From: Acidovorax delafieldii
GTDB taxonomy: Bacteria; Pseudomonadota; Gammaproteobacteria; Burkholderiales; Burkholderiaceae_C
Direction: 5' to 3'
DNA: 64,000 bases
Assembly: GCF_007993815.1 (NCBI RefSeq)
Contig: NZ_VJWE01000011.1
Coordinates: forward strand, 620,001 to 684,000
Shown: piece after piece, positions 26,507 through 35,299 of the stretch
Position numbering within the stretch: position 1 is the first letter of the stretch
How the letters are laid out: each line of letters opens with the position of its first letter
Notes under the pieces: model-generated
What the model was told of the DNA's origin: nothing
The model's database searches: none
Seen by the model: only the letters and a program-made list of their open reading frames with translations
Position numbers and translations under genes: made by a program

Positions 26507-27574
26507 TCAGGTCCCGGGAGGCGGGTAAATTTTTCGGTACAGCGGGTCCACCAGCATCAGCACCGCAATCAGCCGGCACACCTGGAACGCCGTCACCACG
26601 GGCACCCCCAGCTGCAGCACCTTGGCCGTGATGGCCATCTCGGTGATGCCGCCGGGCGAAGTGCCCAGCAGCAAGGTGACCCAGGGCAGCCCCGTCGCCC
26701 AGGCCAGGGCACCGGCAAACAGTGCGCACACGCCCATCAACGCCACCGTGCCCAGCGCCACCGACGCCAGCCAACGCGGCGCGGTGTGCAAGAACTCCGC
26801 GCGAAACCGCACGCCCAGGCTCACCCCGATCACGAGCTGCGCTGCATTGACCATGCCCTGGGGCACTGCTGACAGGCTCTGGCCCGCCATGGTCAGGCCC
26901 ATGGACACCAGCATCGCCCCCATGAACCAGGGGTTGGCGCGGCCCAGCCGGTCCATCAGCAGCGCCCCCGCACCGGTCAGCAGCGCCATCAGCGCCAGCC
27001 CCGACCAGTTCACCACCCGCAGCGTGGGCGGCAGGATATCGAGGCCGTGCAGGCCGCTGAACTGCAGCGCGAACGGAATGGTCACCGTAACGATCAGCAG
27101 CCGCAGGCTGTGGCTGGCGGCCACCAGGTCGGTGCGTGCGTTTTCGCGCTCGGACAACAAGGTCATCTCGGACGCTGCCCCAATCGCGCCGGCAAAGTAG
27201 CTGGTGGCGCGCAGCATCGGCGCAGGAACACCGTGCATGCGGGGCGCGTGCACACGGTAGAGCCAGGCGCCAAACAGCCAGCCCAAGAACAGCGCCCACG
27301 CAATGCCCAGCACGATGGCCCACCACAGGCCGCCGATCAGCGCGACCACCTGGGGCGTGAAATACAGGCCCAGCGCGGCGCCAATGGTCCATTGCCCGGC
27401 GTTGCGCAGCGGGCCCCAGCTTTCGGTGGGGCCGCCGGCCATCGACACGACAGAAGTAGCCAGCAGTGGGCCGATCATCCAGGGCAGCGGGGTCTGCAGG
27501 GCCACACAGGCAGCGGCAGCGGCACACGCCAAGGCCAGGGTGGCCAGGGTGCGAACAATAAAGAGGGGGCGCAT
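26507..27574 (-). CDS. AbrB family membrane protein (PF05145)
   Basis: This 355-residue membrane protein has about ten hydrophobic segments arranged as two similar halves. It shows PLPWMIGPLLATSVVSM in the first half, and RANPWFMGAMLVSMGLTMAG and LLLGTSPGGITEMAITAKVL in the second. This is the AbrB/ammonia-monooxygenase-like family, a name without firm functional basis. It is unrelated to the DNA-binding AbrB. I chose the ATG at 27574 because it begins the first membrane helix; an in-frame codon 48 residues earlier adds a non-conserved Arg/Pro-rich leader. Confidence 0.85.
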   Translation of the reverse strand: MRPLFIVRTLATLALACAAAAACVALQTPLPWMIGPLLATSVVSMAGGPTESWGPLRNAGQWTIGAALGLYFTPQVVALIGGLWWAIVLGIAWALFLGWLFGAWLYRVHAPRMHGVPAPMLRATSYFAGAIGAASEMTLLSERENARTDLVAASHSLRLLIVTVTIPFALQFSGLHGLDILPPTLRVVNWSGLALMALLTGAGALLMDRLGRANPWFMGAMLVSMGLTMAGQSLSAVPQGMVNAAQLVIGVSLGVRFRAEFLHTAPRWLASVALGTVALMGVCALFAGALAWATGLPWVTLLLGTSPGGITEMAITAKVLQLGVPVVTAFQVCRLIAVLMLVDPLYRKIYPPPGT

Positions 27575-27750
27575 ACGGGAAACGGCAGGCAGGCAAGCAA
27601 ACAGGCGCGGCGGGTCGCGCAACCCCGCAGTATCGCGCGAGCCGCTGGCCCTGCAGCCGCCAAGGCGCTGCCCAGACGGAACGGCTGGCATCGCCACCGG
27701 GCAACGGCCGCGTGGCACCGTGCGCCAAGCAGTCCCTGGGGGCAGCTGGC

Positions 27751-27821
27751 GCCAAATTTCAGCCCTAGCGGCCTCTTGCGCTAGTCGAATATGCGCTTTC
27801 AGCTATATTTTTAATAGCAAT
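27751..27821 (-). repeat. Dispersed ~55-bp repeat, copy D
   Basis: Read on the minus strand it begins GCTATTAAAAATATAGCTG, then AAAGCGCATATTCGACTAGCGC, and continues to AGGGCTGAAATTTGGC. It starts at the stop codon of the hemerythrin gene and fills much of the gap to the AbrB gene. Confidence 0.9.
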
Positions 27822-28405
27822 CAGATCGCACCCCGCCGCGCAGCCATCTCCTGCCCCATCGCCGCAAGGGACGCGGGCGGCAGCAAAGCGGCAGCAGCAG
27901 GATAGGCCACGCCTTCTTCGGCGGCGATGTGGGCGTCATACCGCATGGCAAAACGGTCCAGCGCGGCCTCGTCCTGGGGCGTGAAGCCGGTGGCGCTTTC
28001 ATCCAGCAACCCTTGCAGCCCGGCCCGGGCCGCTGCCCAGTCGGTGGTCATGGCCACGTGGTCGTGCAGCAGGCGCGTGACCAGCGCCCGGACCTCGGGC
28101 GTGGCCTGGGCGAGCAGCAGGGGGAACACATGCAGTTCTTCGTCCTGGTGGTGCAGCGGTGCTGCGATGTCGAAATAACGCAGTACATCCCGCGCGGCCT
28201 GGCGGGCATCGTTGTCAACGCCCTGCTTTCGCACATGCTCACGCAAGCGGCCCAGCAAACCCAGCGTGCGTTGCACGCGCTCGTGGCAGGCCTCCAGCAT
28301 GGCAAAAGGCTGCTCAAAGCCCACGGCCGGTGCGCTGAAGCCGGGCAGATGCTTTGGCGCAGCAACAGATGTGGATGCGGACGCAGGTACGGACGCCTGT
28401 GCCAT
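27821..28405 (-). CDS. Hemerythrin domain-containing protein
   Basis: This 194-residue protein has a helical HHE cation-binding domain: MLEACHERVQRTLGLLGRL (first His), AAPLHHQDEELHVFPLL (HHxxE block), LLHDHVAMTTDW and YDAHIAAEEGVAYP. These give the His and Glu set for a di-iron site. Such proteins bind oxygen or NO or act in iron and redox sensing. It begins eight bases after a small gene and ends a likely operon headed by nrdJ and a nitroreductase, next to the nitrate respiration genes, which suggests a role under low oxygen or nitrosative stress. Confidence 0.9.
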   Translation of the reverse strand: MAQASVPASASTSVAAPKHLPGFSAPAVGFEQPFAMLEACHERVQRTLGLLGRLREHVRKQGVDNDARQAARDVLRYFDIAAPLHHQDEELHVFPLLLAQATPEVRALVTRLLHDHVAMTTDWAAARAGLQGLLDESATGFTPQDEAALDRFAMRYDAHIAAEEGVAYPAAAALLPPASLAAMGQEMAARRGAI

Positions 28406-28413
28406 GGCAGGCC

Positions 28414-28827
28414 TCAGCCAAACCGCACAGGGTGGCCCTGGCGGTCAAACGGAATGAACGCCCCATGCGCCCCACCCTTGATCGCATCCACCATGCGCTG
28501 CAAGGGCGCCTCGGCATCGGCGCTGCTGGGCGCCTGGTTCAGCGTGCCGGACATCGCCGCCGCAAACACGATGGCCCAGTCGTGGCCGGGGGCGGTGAAC
28601 TGGCGGGCCTCGGTCACCAGTGCGTCGAACGATGGCAGTTCCTGCGGCGTCTTGTCCACACACATCAGCGGCACCAGGGCACCGCCCTGCCCGGCCTCGA
28701 AGCGCGCGCGCTGCGCCGGGGTGGCGTCGTCGGGCAGCTCCACCGCCGCGAAGACGAACAGCAGGCGCTGCGGCTCGGGTTGCATGCGCGCAGCCTGCAG
28801 CAGGTCGTCAAAACTGGAAATATCCAT
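28414..28827 (-). CDS. Small conserved protein encoded next to nrdJ
   Basis: This 137-residue soluble protein reads MDISSFDDLLQAARMQPEPQ, LLFVFAAVELPDDATPAQRA, PLMCVDKTPQELPSFDAL and DWAIVFAAAMSG. I do not recognise a catalytic family. Related proteins in Comamonadaceae tend to be labelled ribonucleotide reductase subunit alpha, from memory, probably because of gene position; it has no RNR motif. I chose the ATG at 28827; a TTG five codons earlier is an alternative. It lies 45 bases after the nitroreductase and eight before the hemerythrin, so it is very likely part of the nrdJ operon. Confidence 0.75.
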   Translation of the reverse strand: MDISSFDDLLQAARMQPEPQRLLFVFAAVELPDDATPAQRARFEAGQGGALVPLMCVDKTPQELPSFDALVTEARQFTAPGHDWAIVFAAAMSGTLNQAPSSADAEAPLQRMVDAIKGGAHGAFIPFDRQGHPVRFG

Positions 28828-28872
28828 GAAAAGGTCTCGCAATCAATGAAAGGTGGGGGCCACCAGCGCGCT

Positions 28873-29550
28873 TCAAAATCCAGGCACCACGCCCCGCTTG
28901 GCATCCAGTGTGCTCACATAGGCGCCTGCCGCAGGGCGTGCGCGCACCGCCTTGCGCGACAACACGGTGCCGATGCTGATGAAACACAAGGCCTGCTCGG
29001 AGGCCGCCAGTTGAAACAAGGCCCGCAGGCTCGGCGCCTTCAGCGCCTTGCCGCTGGTCAGTGCCGAACCGTAGCCCTGCGCGGTGGCCATCAGTAGCAT
29101 GTTCTGCACGGCACAGCCGGCAGAGACGGTGCGCTCGGCCAGATCAATCTCGGCGTCGCCTCGCTCGGCATCTACCACCGCCAAAAGCAACACCGGGGAG
29201 CGGTACGCCTTCTCGCGTGCCTGCTCGGCCTGCTCGGGGGTGGCGGCAGAGTCGCGCTCCAGCAGGGCCTGCGCAAACACATCGGCCAGCGACGGACGCG
29301 CGGCCTGCGGCACCAGGATGAAGCGCCAGGGCAGCAGCTGGCCATGGTCTGGCGCGTGGGCTGCGGCCTGGAGGATCTGCGCCAGCTCGGCCGCATTGGG
29401 GCCGGGCCCGCCCAGGCGCTTGGGCAGGATGGTCTGGCGTGACTGGATCAACGCCGCCGCCAGCCCGGCCACATCGTCAGGCGCACTGGCCCGCGCCGCA
29501 GCAGGCTGCGCGCGAGACGAAGGGTTCAACGGCCAGGGAATGACAGACAT
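28873..29550 (-). CDS. Nitroreductase family protein
   Basis: This 225-residue flavoprotein has RQTILPKRLGGPGPNAAELAQILQAAAHAPDHGQLLPWRFI, the nitroreductase SRRSxR/APS-like FMN region, then AGCAVQNMLLMATAQGYGSAL and the late FISIGTVL. It is most like the YdjA/TdsD single-domain class. The ATG at 29550 follows GGAAGGA by five bases, so I prefer it over a start five codons upstream. It is 59 bases downstream of nrdJ in the same direction. FMN reductases here could serve nitro or quinone compounds; the natural substrate is unknown. Confidence 0.87.
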   Translation of the reverse strand: MSVIPWPLNPSSRAQPAAARASAPDDVAGLAAALIQSRQTILPKRLGGPGPNAAELAQILQAAAHAPDHGQLLPWRFILVPQAARPSLADVFAQALLERDSAATPEQAEQAREKAYRSPVLLLAVVDAERGDAEIDLAERTVSAGCAVQNMLLMATAQGYGSALTSGKALKAPSLRALFQLAASEQALCFISIGTVLSRKAVRARPAAGAYVSTLDAKRGVVPGF

Positions 29551-29609
29551 GGGGAATCCTTCCAATGCTTACCGTGTGTGCCGGGAAGGCCGATGCCGAG
29601 CCCGACCAT

Positions 29610-32054
29610 TCATCCACAGCTCCCCAGGTGCCCACACTGCGTGCAGTAGTCGCAGCCGTCCTTGCGGATGACCGCATGGGCGCCACATTCGCTGCACTTC
29701 TTGCCCGCCATGGCCTGGGGCACGGCCACGGGCAGCGGGGCGGGCTCGTCCAGCGGCAGTTGCTGCTGCACCGGGTCGGCCACGCGGCGCGCCAGGATGT
29801 TCTGGATGGCATAGGCCATGGCCGCCACTTCGGAGTCGTGCCACATGGGCACCAGCGTGCCGTCGTCCTTGCGGTGGGTGCCCAGGCGCACCGGGCCACG
29901 GTCCCAGGCGACCTTGCGCATGTCGGACAGCGCCCGCTCCAGAAAACCGCCGCGCGCTGCGAGCGACAGCATGCGCATGCTGGACGTGATCCACTGCTGC
30001 GACTCGCCGCTCTGGCCCACCGGCATGAAGAACTCGATGGCGCGGTCCACCGTACCGTTGCCCACGCCCGTGGGCACGGGCAGGAAGGACACGATGAGGT
30101 ACAGGGTCTTGTGGCCTTCCTGCGTCCAGTATTCAAGCTTCTCAGCCACCGCTGAAAGGCCCCCTTGCGGACGGCTTTCGATCACGGTGCGCATGGGGTC
30201 CACCGGGGGTGCGGGTGGCACCACAGGCGCCGCAGCGGGTGCAGGCGCAGGTTCCGCATGGGTTTCGAGCACCGAACCCAGAATGCTGTTGGGCCGGTAG
30301 GTGGCCAGGCCCTTGAGCTTGGCGCGCCAGGCCTGCAGGTACAGGTCCTTGAACCCTTCGTAGGGGTAGTCCGCGGGAATGTTGACGGTCTTGGAGATGG
30401 CCGTGTCCACAAAAGGCTGCACGGCTTCCATCATGGCGATGTGGCCTTCGGCCGGCATGGCCAGGGCCGAGACGAAGTAGTCCGGCAACGCCTCCACATC
30501 CCCGCCCAGCTCGCGGTACAGGCGCCAGGCATGGTCTTCCACAGCGTATTCGGTGGTGCTGCCGTCGGACTCGCGCTTCTTGCGCTTGTACATCCACGAG
30601 AACGGCGGCTCGATGCCATTGGAGGCATTGTCGGCGAAGGCCAGGCTCACGGTGCCGGTGGGCGCGATGGACAACAGGTGGCTGTTGCGGATGCCGTGCT
30701 GGTGGATCGCGGTCTTGAGCGATTCGGGCAGCCGGCTCGCAAACGTGCCTTCCGCCAGGTAGCCCCGCGCATCGAACTTTGGAAACGCACCTTTCTCGCG
30801 CGCCAGATCCACCGATGCGGCATACGCTGCGTCGCGCATGCACTCGGCAATGCGCGCGGCCATGGTGCGGCCCTCGGGCAAGTCGTAGCGCAGGCACAAC
30901 ATGGCCAGCGTGTTGCCCATGCCGGTAAAGCCCACGCCAATACGGCGCTTGGCCATGGCCTCGTCGCGCTGCTGCGGCAGCGGCCAGTAGGTCACATCGA
31001 GCACATTGTCGAGTGCGCGCACCTGCAGTGCCACGGCTTGGGTGAATGCGTCAAAGTCAAACGCGGCCACACCGCCAAAACCAAAGGGGTGCCGCACAAA
31101 GCGGGTGAGGATGATGGGGCCCAGGTCACAGCAGCCATAGGACGGCAGCGGCTGCTCTCCGCAGGGGTTGGTCGCCGCAATGTCTTCGCAGTAATGCAGG
31201 TTGTTGTCTTCGTTGATGCGCCCCAGGAACAGGATGCCAGGCTCGGCAAAGTCGTAGGCCGACTTCATGATCGTGTCCCACAGCTCGCGCGCGGCCACGG
31301 TGACGTAGACCCACAGGCCATCGGCGCGCTGGCGAGCGCCCTGGGCCAGCAGGGCGGTGCCGGGGCGGGCCTTGTGCACCAGCTCCCACGGTGCGTTGTT
31401 CTGCACGGCCTGGATGAACTCGTCCGACACACCCACCGACACATTGAAATTGTTCCAGCGGCCTGGCGTGCGCTTGGCGGTGATGAACTCGTGCACATCG
31501 GGGTGGTCGATGCGCAGCACGCCCATCTGCGCACCCCGGCGTGCGCCAGCGCTCTCCACGGTGGAGCAGGACTGGTCGAACACGTTCATGTAGCTGCACG
31601 GCCCCGATGCCATGGAGGCGGTGGCCTTCACCTGTGCGCCCTTGGGACGGATGCGGGAGAAATCGTAGCCCACGCCCCCGCCACGGCGCATGGTCTCGGC
31701 CGCCTCGCGCAGCGCTTCGTAGATGCCCGGAAAGCCTTCGTCATCCACGCCCTGGATGCAGTCACCCACGGGCTGCACAAAGCAGTTGATGAGGGTGGCC
31801 TGGATGTCGGTGCCCGCTGCGCTCATGATGCGGCCTGCGCCGATGGCGCCCGCCTTCAGGTTGGCGAGGAACAGGGCCTCGTACTTTTCGCGCAGCTCGG
31901 GTTTTTCGACCGAGGCCAGGGCCCGTGCCACGCGCTGGTACAGCTCGTCGGCCGTGGTTTCGCCGGGTTTGAGGTATTTCTCCCGCAACACATCCAGGCT
32001 GATGGGCTGCAGGGACGAGGTGGGGTTGAGTGGGGGCTGGGGTTCGCGTTTCAT
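29610..32054 (-). CDS. nrdJ: Class II (adenosylcobalamin-dependent) ribonucleotide reductase
   Basis: This 814-residue enzyme reduces ribonucleotides with a B12-derived radical and needs no oxygen. Visible sites are ATLINCFVQPVGD (first redox Cys), the radical and catalytic NPCGEQPLPSYGCCDLG, and APTGTVSLAFADNASNGIEP. A C-terminal TSCPD-like domain follows, ending with a zinc ribbon CSECGAH and CDYCTQCG, typical of this NrdJ subclass. No R2 subunit is adjacent. It heads a probable operon with a nitroreductase, a small protein and a hemerythrin, and follows carbonic anhydrase and nar genes, consistent with dNTP supply during anaerobic nitrate respiration. Confidence 0.95.
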   Translation of the reverse strand: MKREPQPPLNPTSSLQPISLDVLREKYLKPGETTADELYQRVARALASVEKPELREKYEALFLANLKAGAIGAGRIMSAAGTDIQATLINCFVQPVGDCIQGVDDEGFPGIYEALREAAETMRRGGGVGYDFSRIRPKGAQVKATASMASGPCSYMNVFDQSCSTVESAGARRGAQMGVLRIDHPDVHEFITAKRTPGRWNNFNVSVGVSDEFIQAVQNNAPWELVHKARPGTALLAQGARQRADGLWVYVTVAARELWDTIMKSAYDFAEPGILFLGRINEDNNLHYCEDIAATNPCGEQPLPSYGCCDLGPIILTRFVRHPFGFGGVAAFDFDAFTQAVALQVRALDNVLDVTYWPLPQQRDEAMAKRRIGVGFTGMGNTLAMLCLRYDLPEGRTMAARIAECMRDAAYAASVDLAREKGAFPKFDARGYLAEGTFASRLPESLKTAIHQHGIRNSHLLSIAPTGTVSLAFADNASNGIEPPFSWMYKRKKRESDGSTTEYAVEDHAWRLYRELGGDVEALPDYFVSALAMPAEGHIAMMEAVQPFVDTAISKTVNIPADYPYEGFKDLYLQAWRAKLKGLATYRPNSILGSVLETHAEPAPAPAAAPVVPPAPPVDPMRTVIESRPQGGLSAVAEKLEYWTQEGHKTLYLIVSFLPVPTGVGNGTVDRAIEFFMPVGQSGESQQWITSSMRMLSLAARGGFLERALSDMRKVAWDRGPVRLGTHRKDDGTLVPMWHDSEVAAMAYAIQNILARRVADPVQQQLPLDEPAPLPVAVPQAMAGKKCSECGAHAVIRKDGCDYCTQCGHLGSCG

Positions 32055-32090
32055 GGGGGCCGATGATTTGGGTTTCAGGCTGAAACGGGG

Positions 32091-32104
32091 TTGCGTTCCG
32101 TCAA
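32091..32104. promoter_or_regulatory. Weak FNR/DNR-like half-conserved site upstream of nrdJ
   Basis: TTGCGTTCCGTCAA lies 37-50 bases upstream of the nrdJ start. One half (GTCAA) fits the FNR-family TTGAT-N4-RTCAA pattern and the other (TTGCG) matches at three of five positions. It could be chance. Confidence 0.25.
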
Positions 32105-32154
32105 GGAGCGCTCATTCCACTCCGAATGCAGCGCCATGGCAAGTCGGTAGCCGC

Positions 32155-32832
32155 TCACTCGTCCACCAGCACCTGCCCATCATGCTCCACGTAGGGCTGG
32201 TAGGGGCCGGTGCCGCTGTGGTCCGACTGCGAAGCGGGCACAAATCCACCGGTCTGGACATCGAACACATGCACTTCGCCGTCCTCGATCACATAGTGCC
32301 AACCGTGCAGGCTGATCTGGCCCGACTGCACCCGGCTGCGCACCATGGGGTACTCCATGAGGCGCTCCAGCTGCAGCACCACCGCGCGCTGCTCGGTGCG
32401 GCGCAATACTTCGGGACCCGGCTGCATGGGCAACAGTGCCTCGCGCCCCAGGTCCAGCCAGCGGTTGAGGTTGGGGGCCTCGGGCGACACCTCACCATAC
32501 ATCGCCTTGATGGCCCCACAGTGACTGTGGCCGCACACCACGATGCGGCGCACCTGCAGGTTGAGCACCGCGAACTCGATGGCCGCCGTGGTGCCATGGT
32601 GGCCATGCGACCCGTCGTACGGCGGGATGAACGCCCCCACATTGCGCACCAGAAACAGCTCGCCCGGCCCCGCACCAGTCAGCAGATAGGGCACCAGGCG
32701 GGAGTCGGAACACCCGATGAACAAGGTGGTGGGATGCTGCCCTTCGTCCACCAGCGCCTGGAACTGCTGGCGATACTGGGGGAAAGCGTCGTCATGGAAG
32801 CGGCGCAAGCGGTCCAGCAACTCGTCGGGCAT
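32155..32832 (-). CDS. Beta-class carbonic anhydrase
   Basis: This 225-residue zinc enzyme converts CO2 and bicarbonate. The metal and catalytic residues are Cys41, Asp43 and Arg45 in IGCSDSRLVPYL, and His102 and Cys105 in CGHSHCGAI, with LVRNVGAFIPPY and the HHGTTAAIEFAV helix between. This is the cytoplasmic CanA/CynT type. I chose the ATG at 32832; a TTG at 32868 immediately after the ppiC stop would add 12 residues. It lies 36 bases downstream of ppiC and may be the last gene of the nar transcript. Confidence 0.93.
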   Translation of the reverse strand: MPDELLDRLRRFHDDAFPQYRQQFQALVDEGQHPTTLFIGCSDSRLVPYLLTGAGPGELFLVRNVGAFIPPYDGSHGHHGTTAAIEFAVLNLQVRRIVVCGHSHCGAIKAMYGEVSPEAPNLNRWLDLGREALLPMQPGPEVLRRTEQRAVVLQLERLMEYPMVRSRVQSGQISLHGWHYVIEDGEVHVFDVQTGGFVPASQSDHSGTGPYQPYVEHDGQVLVDE

Positions 32833-32868
32833 GGGCAGGCAATCAGATAACGGTGGTGTGTGGAGCAA

Positions 32869-33822
32869 CTACTGTACGAGCGGAGTGTCGGCCGCGTCCA
32901 GCGCCACCCCTTCGACCACGGCGGCGCCCGCCAGCAGCTGCAAATATTGGCGCAACGCATTCACCCAGGCCTGCTGGCGCAGGGTGAGCGCAATGGCCTG
33001 GCGCACTTCCTCAAACGAGGGCTGCTGCCCGGGGTCACGGGCCACCACCTCCACCACATGCAGGCCAAAGCGGCTGTGCACCAGGCGCGCCAGCACGCCG
33101 ATCTCGGCGCCGCCAAACACCTCGCGGGCGAACTCGGGGGCGCAATCGGCGCGGGTGAGCCAGCCCAGGTCGCCGCCCTGCTGGCCACTGGGGCAGTTGG
33201 ACCACTGGGCTGCTGCCTTGGCAAATTGGGCACCGCCATCGTCCGCGCAGCGCAGCTCAATCAGCAAGGCCTCGGCCCGCAGGCGCAACTGCTTCACATC
33301 TATCCCCGGCGTCACGGCAAAGAGCACATGGCGCAGCTGGGCACGCTCTCCCTGGGCGTGTGCCGCAGGGTGGGCGTCGTGGTAACGGCGGCAGGCTTCT
33401 TCTGAAGGGTCAGGGAGGTCCAGCTCACGCTCCAGCAACTGCTCAATGGCATTGGAGGCCTGGACGCTGATAGCCCCCTCAACACCCGGCACATCGCTCG
33501 CGGGCAGAAGGCCCGCCTGTTGCGCCGCCTGGCGCAGCAGCTCGGTACACGCACGCTGGCGCAGGGCCTCTTCGTCCAGCGACTCGTGCGGGGCATTGAG
33601 GGCCACGCCATTGACACGTGCCACCTCGGCCGCCACCGAGCCACCGCCCCCCATGGCGCCAGCTTGTGGTGCCAGGGTGGCTTGCAGGGGCACATCGTCC
33701 ATCGTTGCCACCAGGGCCTCGTAGGCCGCAGCCTGCGTCGGGGTCAGCGTGCTGGCAGGTGCTGCCGCCACGCCGCTGTCAGTGGAGCCGCATCCGCAGC
33801 TCCCGGTTCCACATCCGCTCAT
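32869..33822 (-). CDS. Parvulin-type peptidyl-prolyl isomerase of the nar operon
   Basis: This 317-residue protein has a parvulin/PpiC domain in its second half: RHVLFAVTPGIDVKQLRLRA, CPSGQQGGDLGWLTRADCAPEFAREVF and LVHSRFGLHVVEVVARD. The region before it is helical, as in NifM or SurA-like proteins, and no signal peptide is seen. The N-terminus MSGCGTGSCGCGS has four Cys within the first 11 residues, a possible metal site. It follows narI by 27 bases. A PpiC gene after narGHJI is a known betaproteobacterial arrangement and may aid folding of nitrate reductase. That role is inferred. Confidence 0.88.
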   Translation of the reverse strand: MSGCGTGSCGCGSTDSGVAAAPASTLTPTQAAAYEALVATMDDVPLQATLAPQAGAMGGGGSVAAEVARVNGVALNAPHESLDEEALRQRACTELLRQAAQQAGLLPASDVPGVEGAISVQASNAIEQLLERELDLPDPSEEACRRYHDAHPAAHAQGERAQLRHVLFAVTPGIDVKQLRLRAEALLIELRCADDGGAQFAKAAAQWSNCPSGQQGGDLGWLTRADCAPEFAREVFGGAEIGVLARLVHSRFGLHVVEVVARDPGQQPSFEEVRQAIALTLRQQAWVNALRQYLQLLAGAAVVEGVALDAADTPLVQ

Positions 33823-33849
33823 GGTGTGCTCCTTGATAGTCGGTGGATT

Positions 33850-34581
33850 TCAGGCGCGGCGGTCTTGCGACTGCATGTGGCCTGGGGGCAGGTTCAAGCG
33901 GCGCGCACGCACCACCTGGTAGGGGCGCAGCACATAGGCCAGCGTGCCAAATCCACTCCACACATGCACCAGACGGGTGAAGGGGAAGACCAGGAAGATG
34001 CTCATGCCCAGGAACATGTGGGCCTTGAAAATCCAGCCCGCCTCGGCCAGCAGCTCCACCCCGCCGCTGCGGAAGGTCACCACCCGTTGCCCCCACTCGG
34101 CCAGCTTCATCATCATGGAGCCATCCAGATGCTGCGCCGACAGCGGAATGGTGGCCAGGCCCAGTGCCAGTTGCAGCCACAGCAGCACCAGAATCAGGAT
34201 GTCGCTGGTCTTGGACGTGGCACGGATGCGAGGGTCCGACAGGCGGCGGTGCAGCAGGATGGACAGGCCGATGAAGCCCAGCGTGCCCGCGATCCCGCCG
34301 GAGACCATGGCCATGAGCTGCTTGGCGCCTGCACTCATGAAATGCTCATACAGAAAGTGCGGCGTGAGCATGCCCACCGTGTGGCCGAAGAACAGGAACA
34401 GCACGCCGATGTGGAACAGGTTGCTGCCCCAGCGCAGACTGCCGGTGCGCAGCAGCTGCGACGAGTCACTCTTCCAGGTGTACTGGTCACGGTCAAACCG
34501 CGTCCAGCTGCCGATGAAGAACACGGCCAGGCAAATGTAGGGATAGATGCCAAACAGCAGGGTGTCAAGCCAGGTGGTCAT
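33850..34581 (-). CDS. narI: Respiratory nitrate reductase gamma subunit, cytochrome b
   Basis: This 243-residue protein has five membrane helices and passes quinol electrons to NarH. Heme ligands are His pairs in LFHIGVLFLFFGHTVGM and in the late KAHMFLGMSIFLVFPFTRLVHVWS, as in E. coli NarI. The start is the ATG at 34581, overlapping the narJ stop by four bases (ATGA), which implies translational coupling. It is followed by ppiC 27 bases on. Confidence 0.96.
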   Translation of the reverse strand: MTTWLDTLLFGIYPYICLAVFFIGSWTRFDRDQYTWKSDSSQLLRTGSLRWGSNLFHIGVLFLFFGHTVGMLTPHFLYEHFMSAGAKQLMAMVSGGIAGTLGFIGLSILLHRRLSDPRIRATSKTSDILILVLLWLQLALGLATIPLSAQHLDGSMMMKLAEWGQRVVTFRSGGVELLAEAGWIFKAHMFLGMSIFLVFPFTRLVHVWSGFGTLAYVLRPYQVVRARRLNLPPGHMQSQDRRA

Positions 34582-35279
34582 GCTGAGACTCCTTCGGGTG
34601 CCCGCTCGGCGCGGGGGGTACGAACAAAATGCAGGGGCTGCGGCTGGTCGGGCTTGGACTGGCCCTGGGTGCTGCAACCGCCAAACGCTTCGGGCTCGGC
34701 CCAGACCTCGTCCATGGGCGGCTCGGGCGTGAGCGCCACCGACTGCACACGCTGGCCCGAGACTTCGAGCACGGCGGCAATCACACTGGCGTAGGGGCTG
34801 TTGCGCGCCACGAGGGCGCTGAACAGCGCATTGAGGATGTGGGCCATTTCGCCCAGAAACTCCCTGGCCACTTCGGGCGGCTGGGTAGAGGCGAACTCCA
34901 GCACCACCGGCAGGTGGTCGGGCAGCTCCTCTGCCTGGAACTGCAGGCCTGCCTTCTCGTAGGTCTGCAACAGGTCGATGAGCGCCGGGCCCCGGTCACG
35001 CGAATCGCCGTGCACATGCTCGAACAGGTGCAGCGAGGTCTGGCGGCCTCGATCAAAGTTGTCCACGTAGCGGGCTTCGGCTTCCAGCGGGTCGAGTGCA
35101 GCCAGGTGCTCGCACACCACCTTCAACTCCTCCATGCGCTCGGCCGTCAGGGCTTGCTCGGCCTGCAGAGCGTCGATGAGCTGCGGCATCACGCTGCGCA
35201 GCTGCGCATCGGGGTAGCTCAGCAGGTAGCCCAGGGCGCGCAGGGTCAGGCGCACGGAGGTCGGGTTCTTCTTGAACAT
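34578..35279 (-). CDS. narJ: Nitrate reductase assembly chaperone
   Basis: This 233-residue cytosolic protein belongs to the NarJ/TorD-like chaperones that hold apo-NarG during molybdenum cofactor insertion. It shows LTLRALGYLLSYPDAQLRS, DNFDRGRQTSLHLFEHVHGDSRDRG (the strongly conserved NarJ signature) and DHLPVVLEFAS. The length is usual. It lies 20 bases after narH and overlaps narI by four bases. I chose the ATG at 35279 because the earlier in-frame codon lies inside narH. Confidence 0.96.
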   Translation of the reverse strand: MFKKNPTSVRLTLRALGYLLSYPDAQLRSVMPQLIDALQAEQALTAERMEELKVVCEHLAALDPLEAEARYVDNFDRGRQTSLHLFEHVHGDSRDRGPALIDLLQTYEKAGLQFQAEELPDHLPVVLEFASTQPPEVAREFLGEMAHILNALFSALVARNSPYASVIAAVLEVSGQRVQSVALTPEPPMDEVWAEPEAFGGCSTQGQSKPDQPQPLHFVRTPRAERAPEGVSA

Positions 35280-35299
35280 GGTGATTCCTTCCGTGTCGC

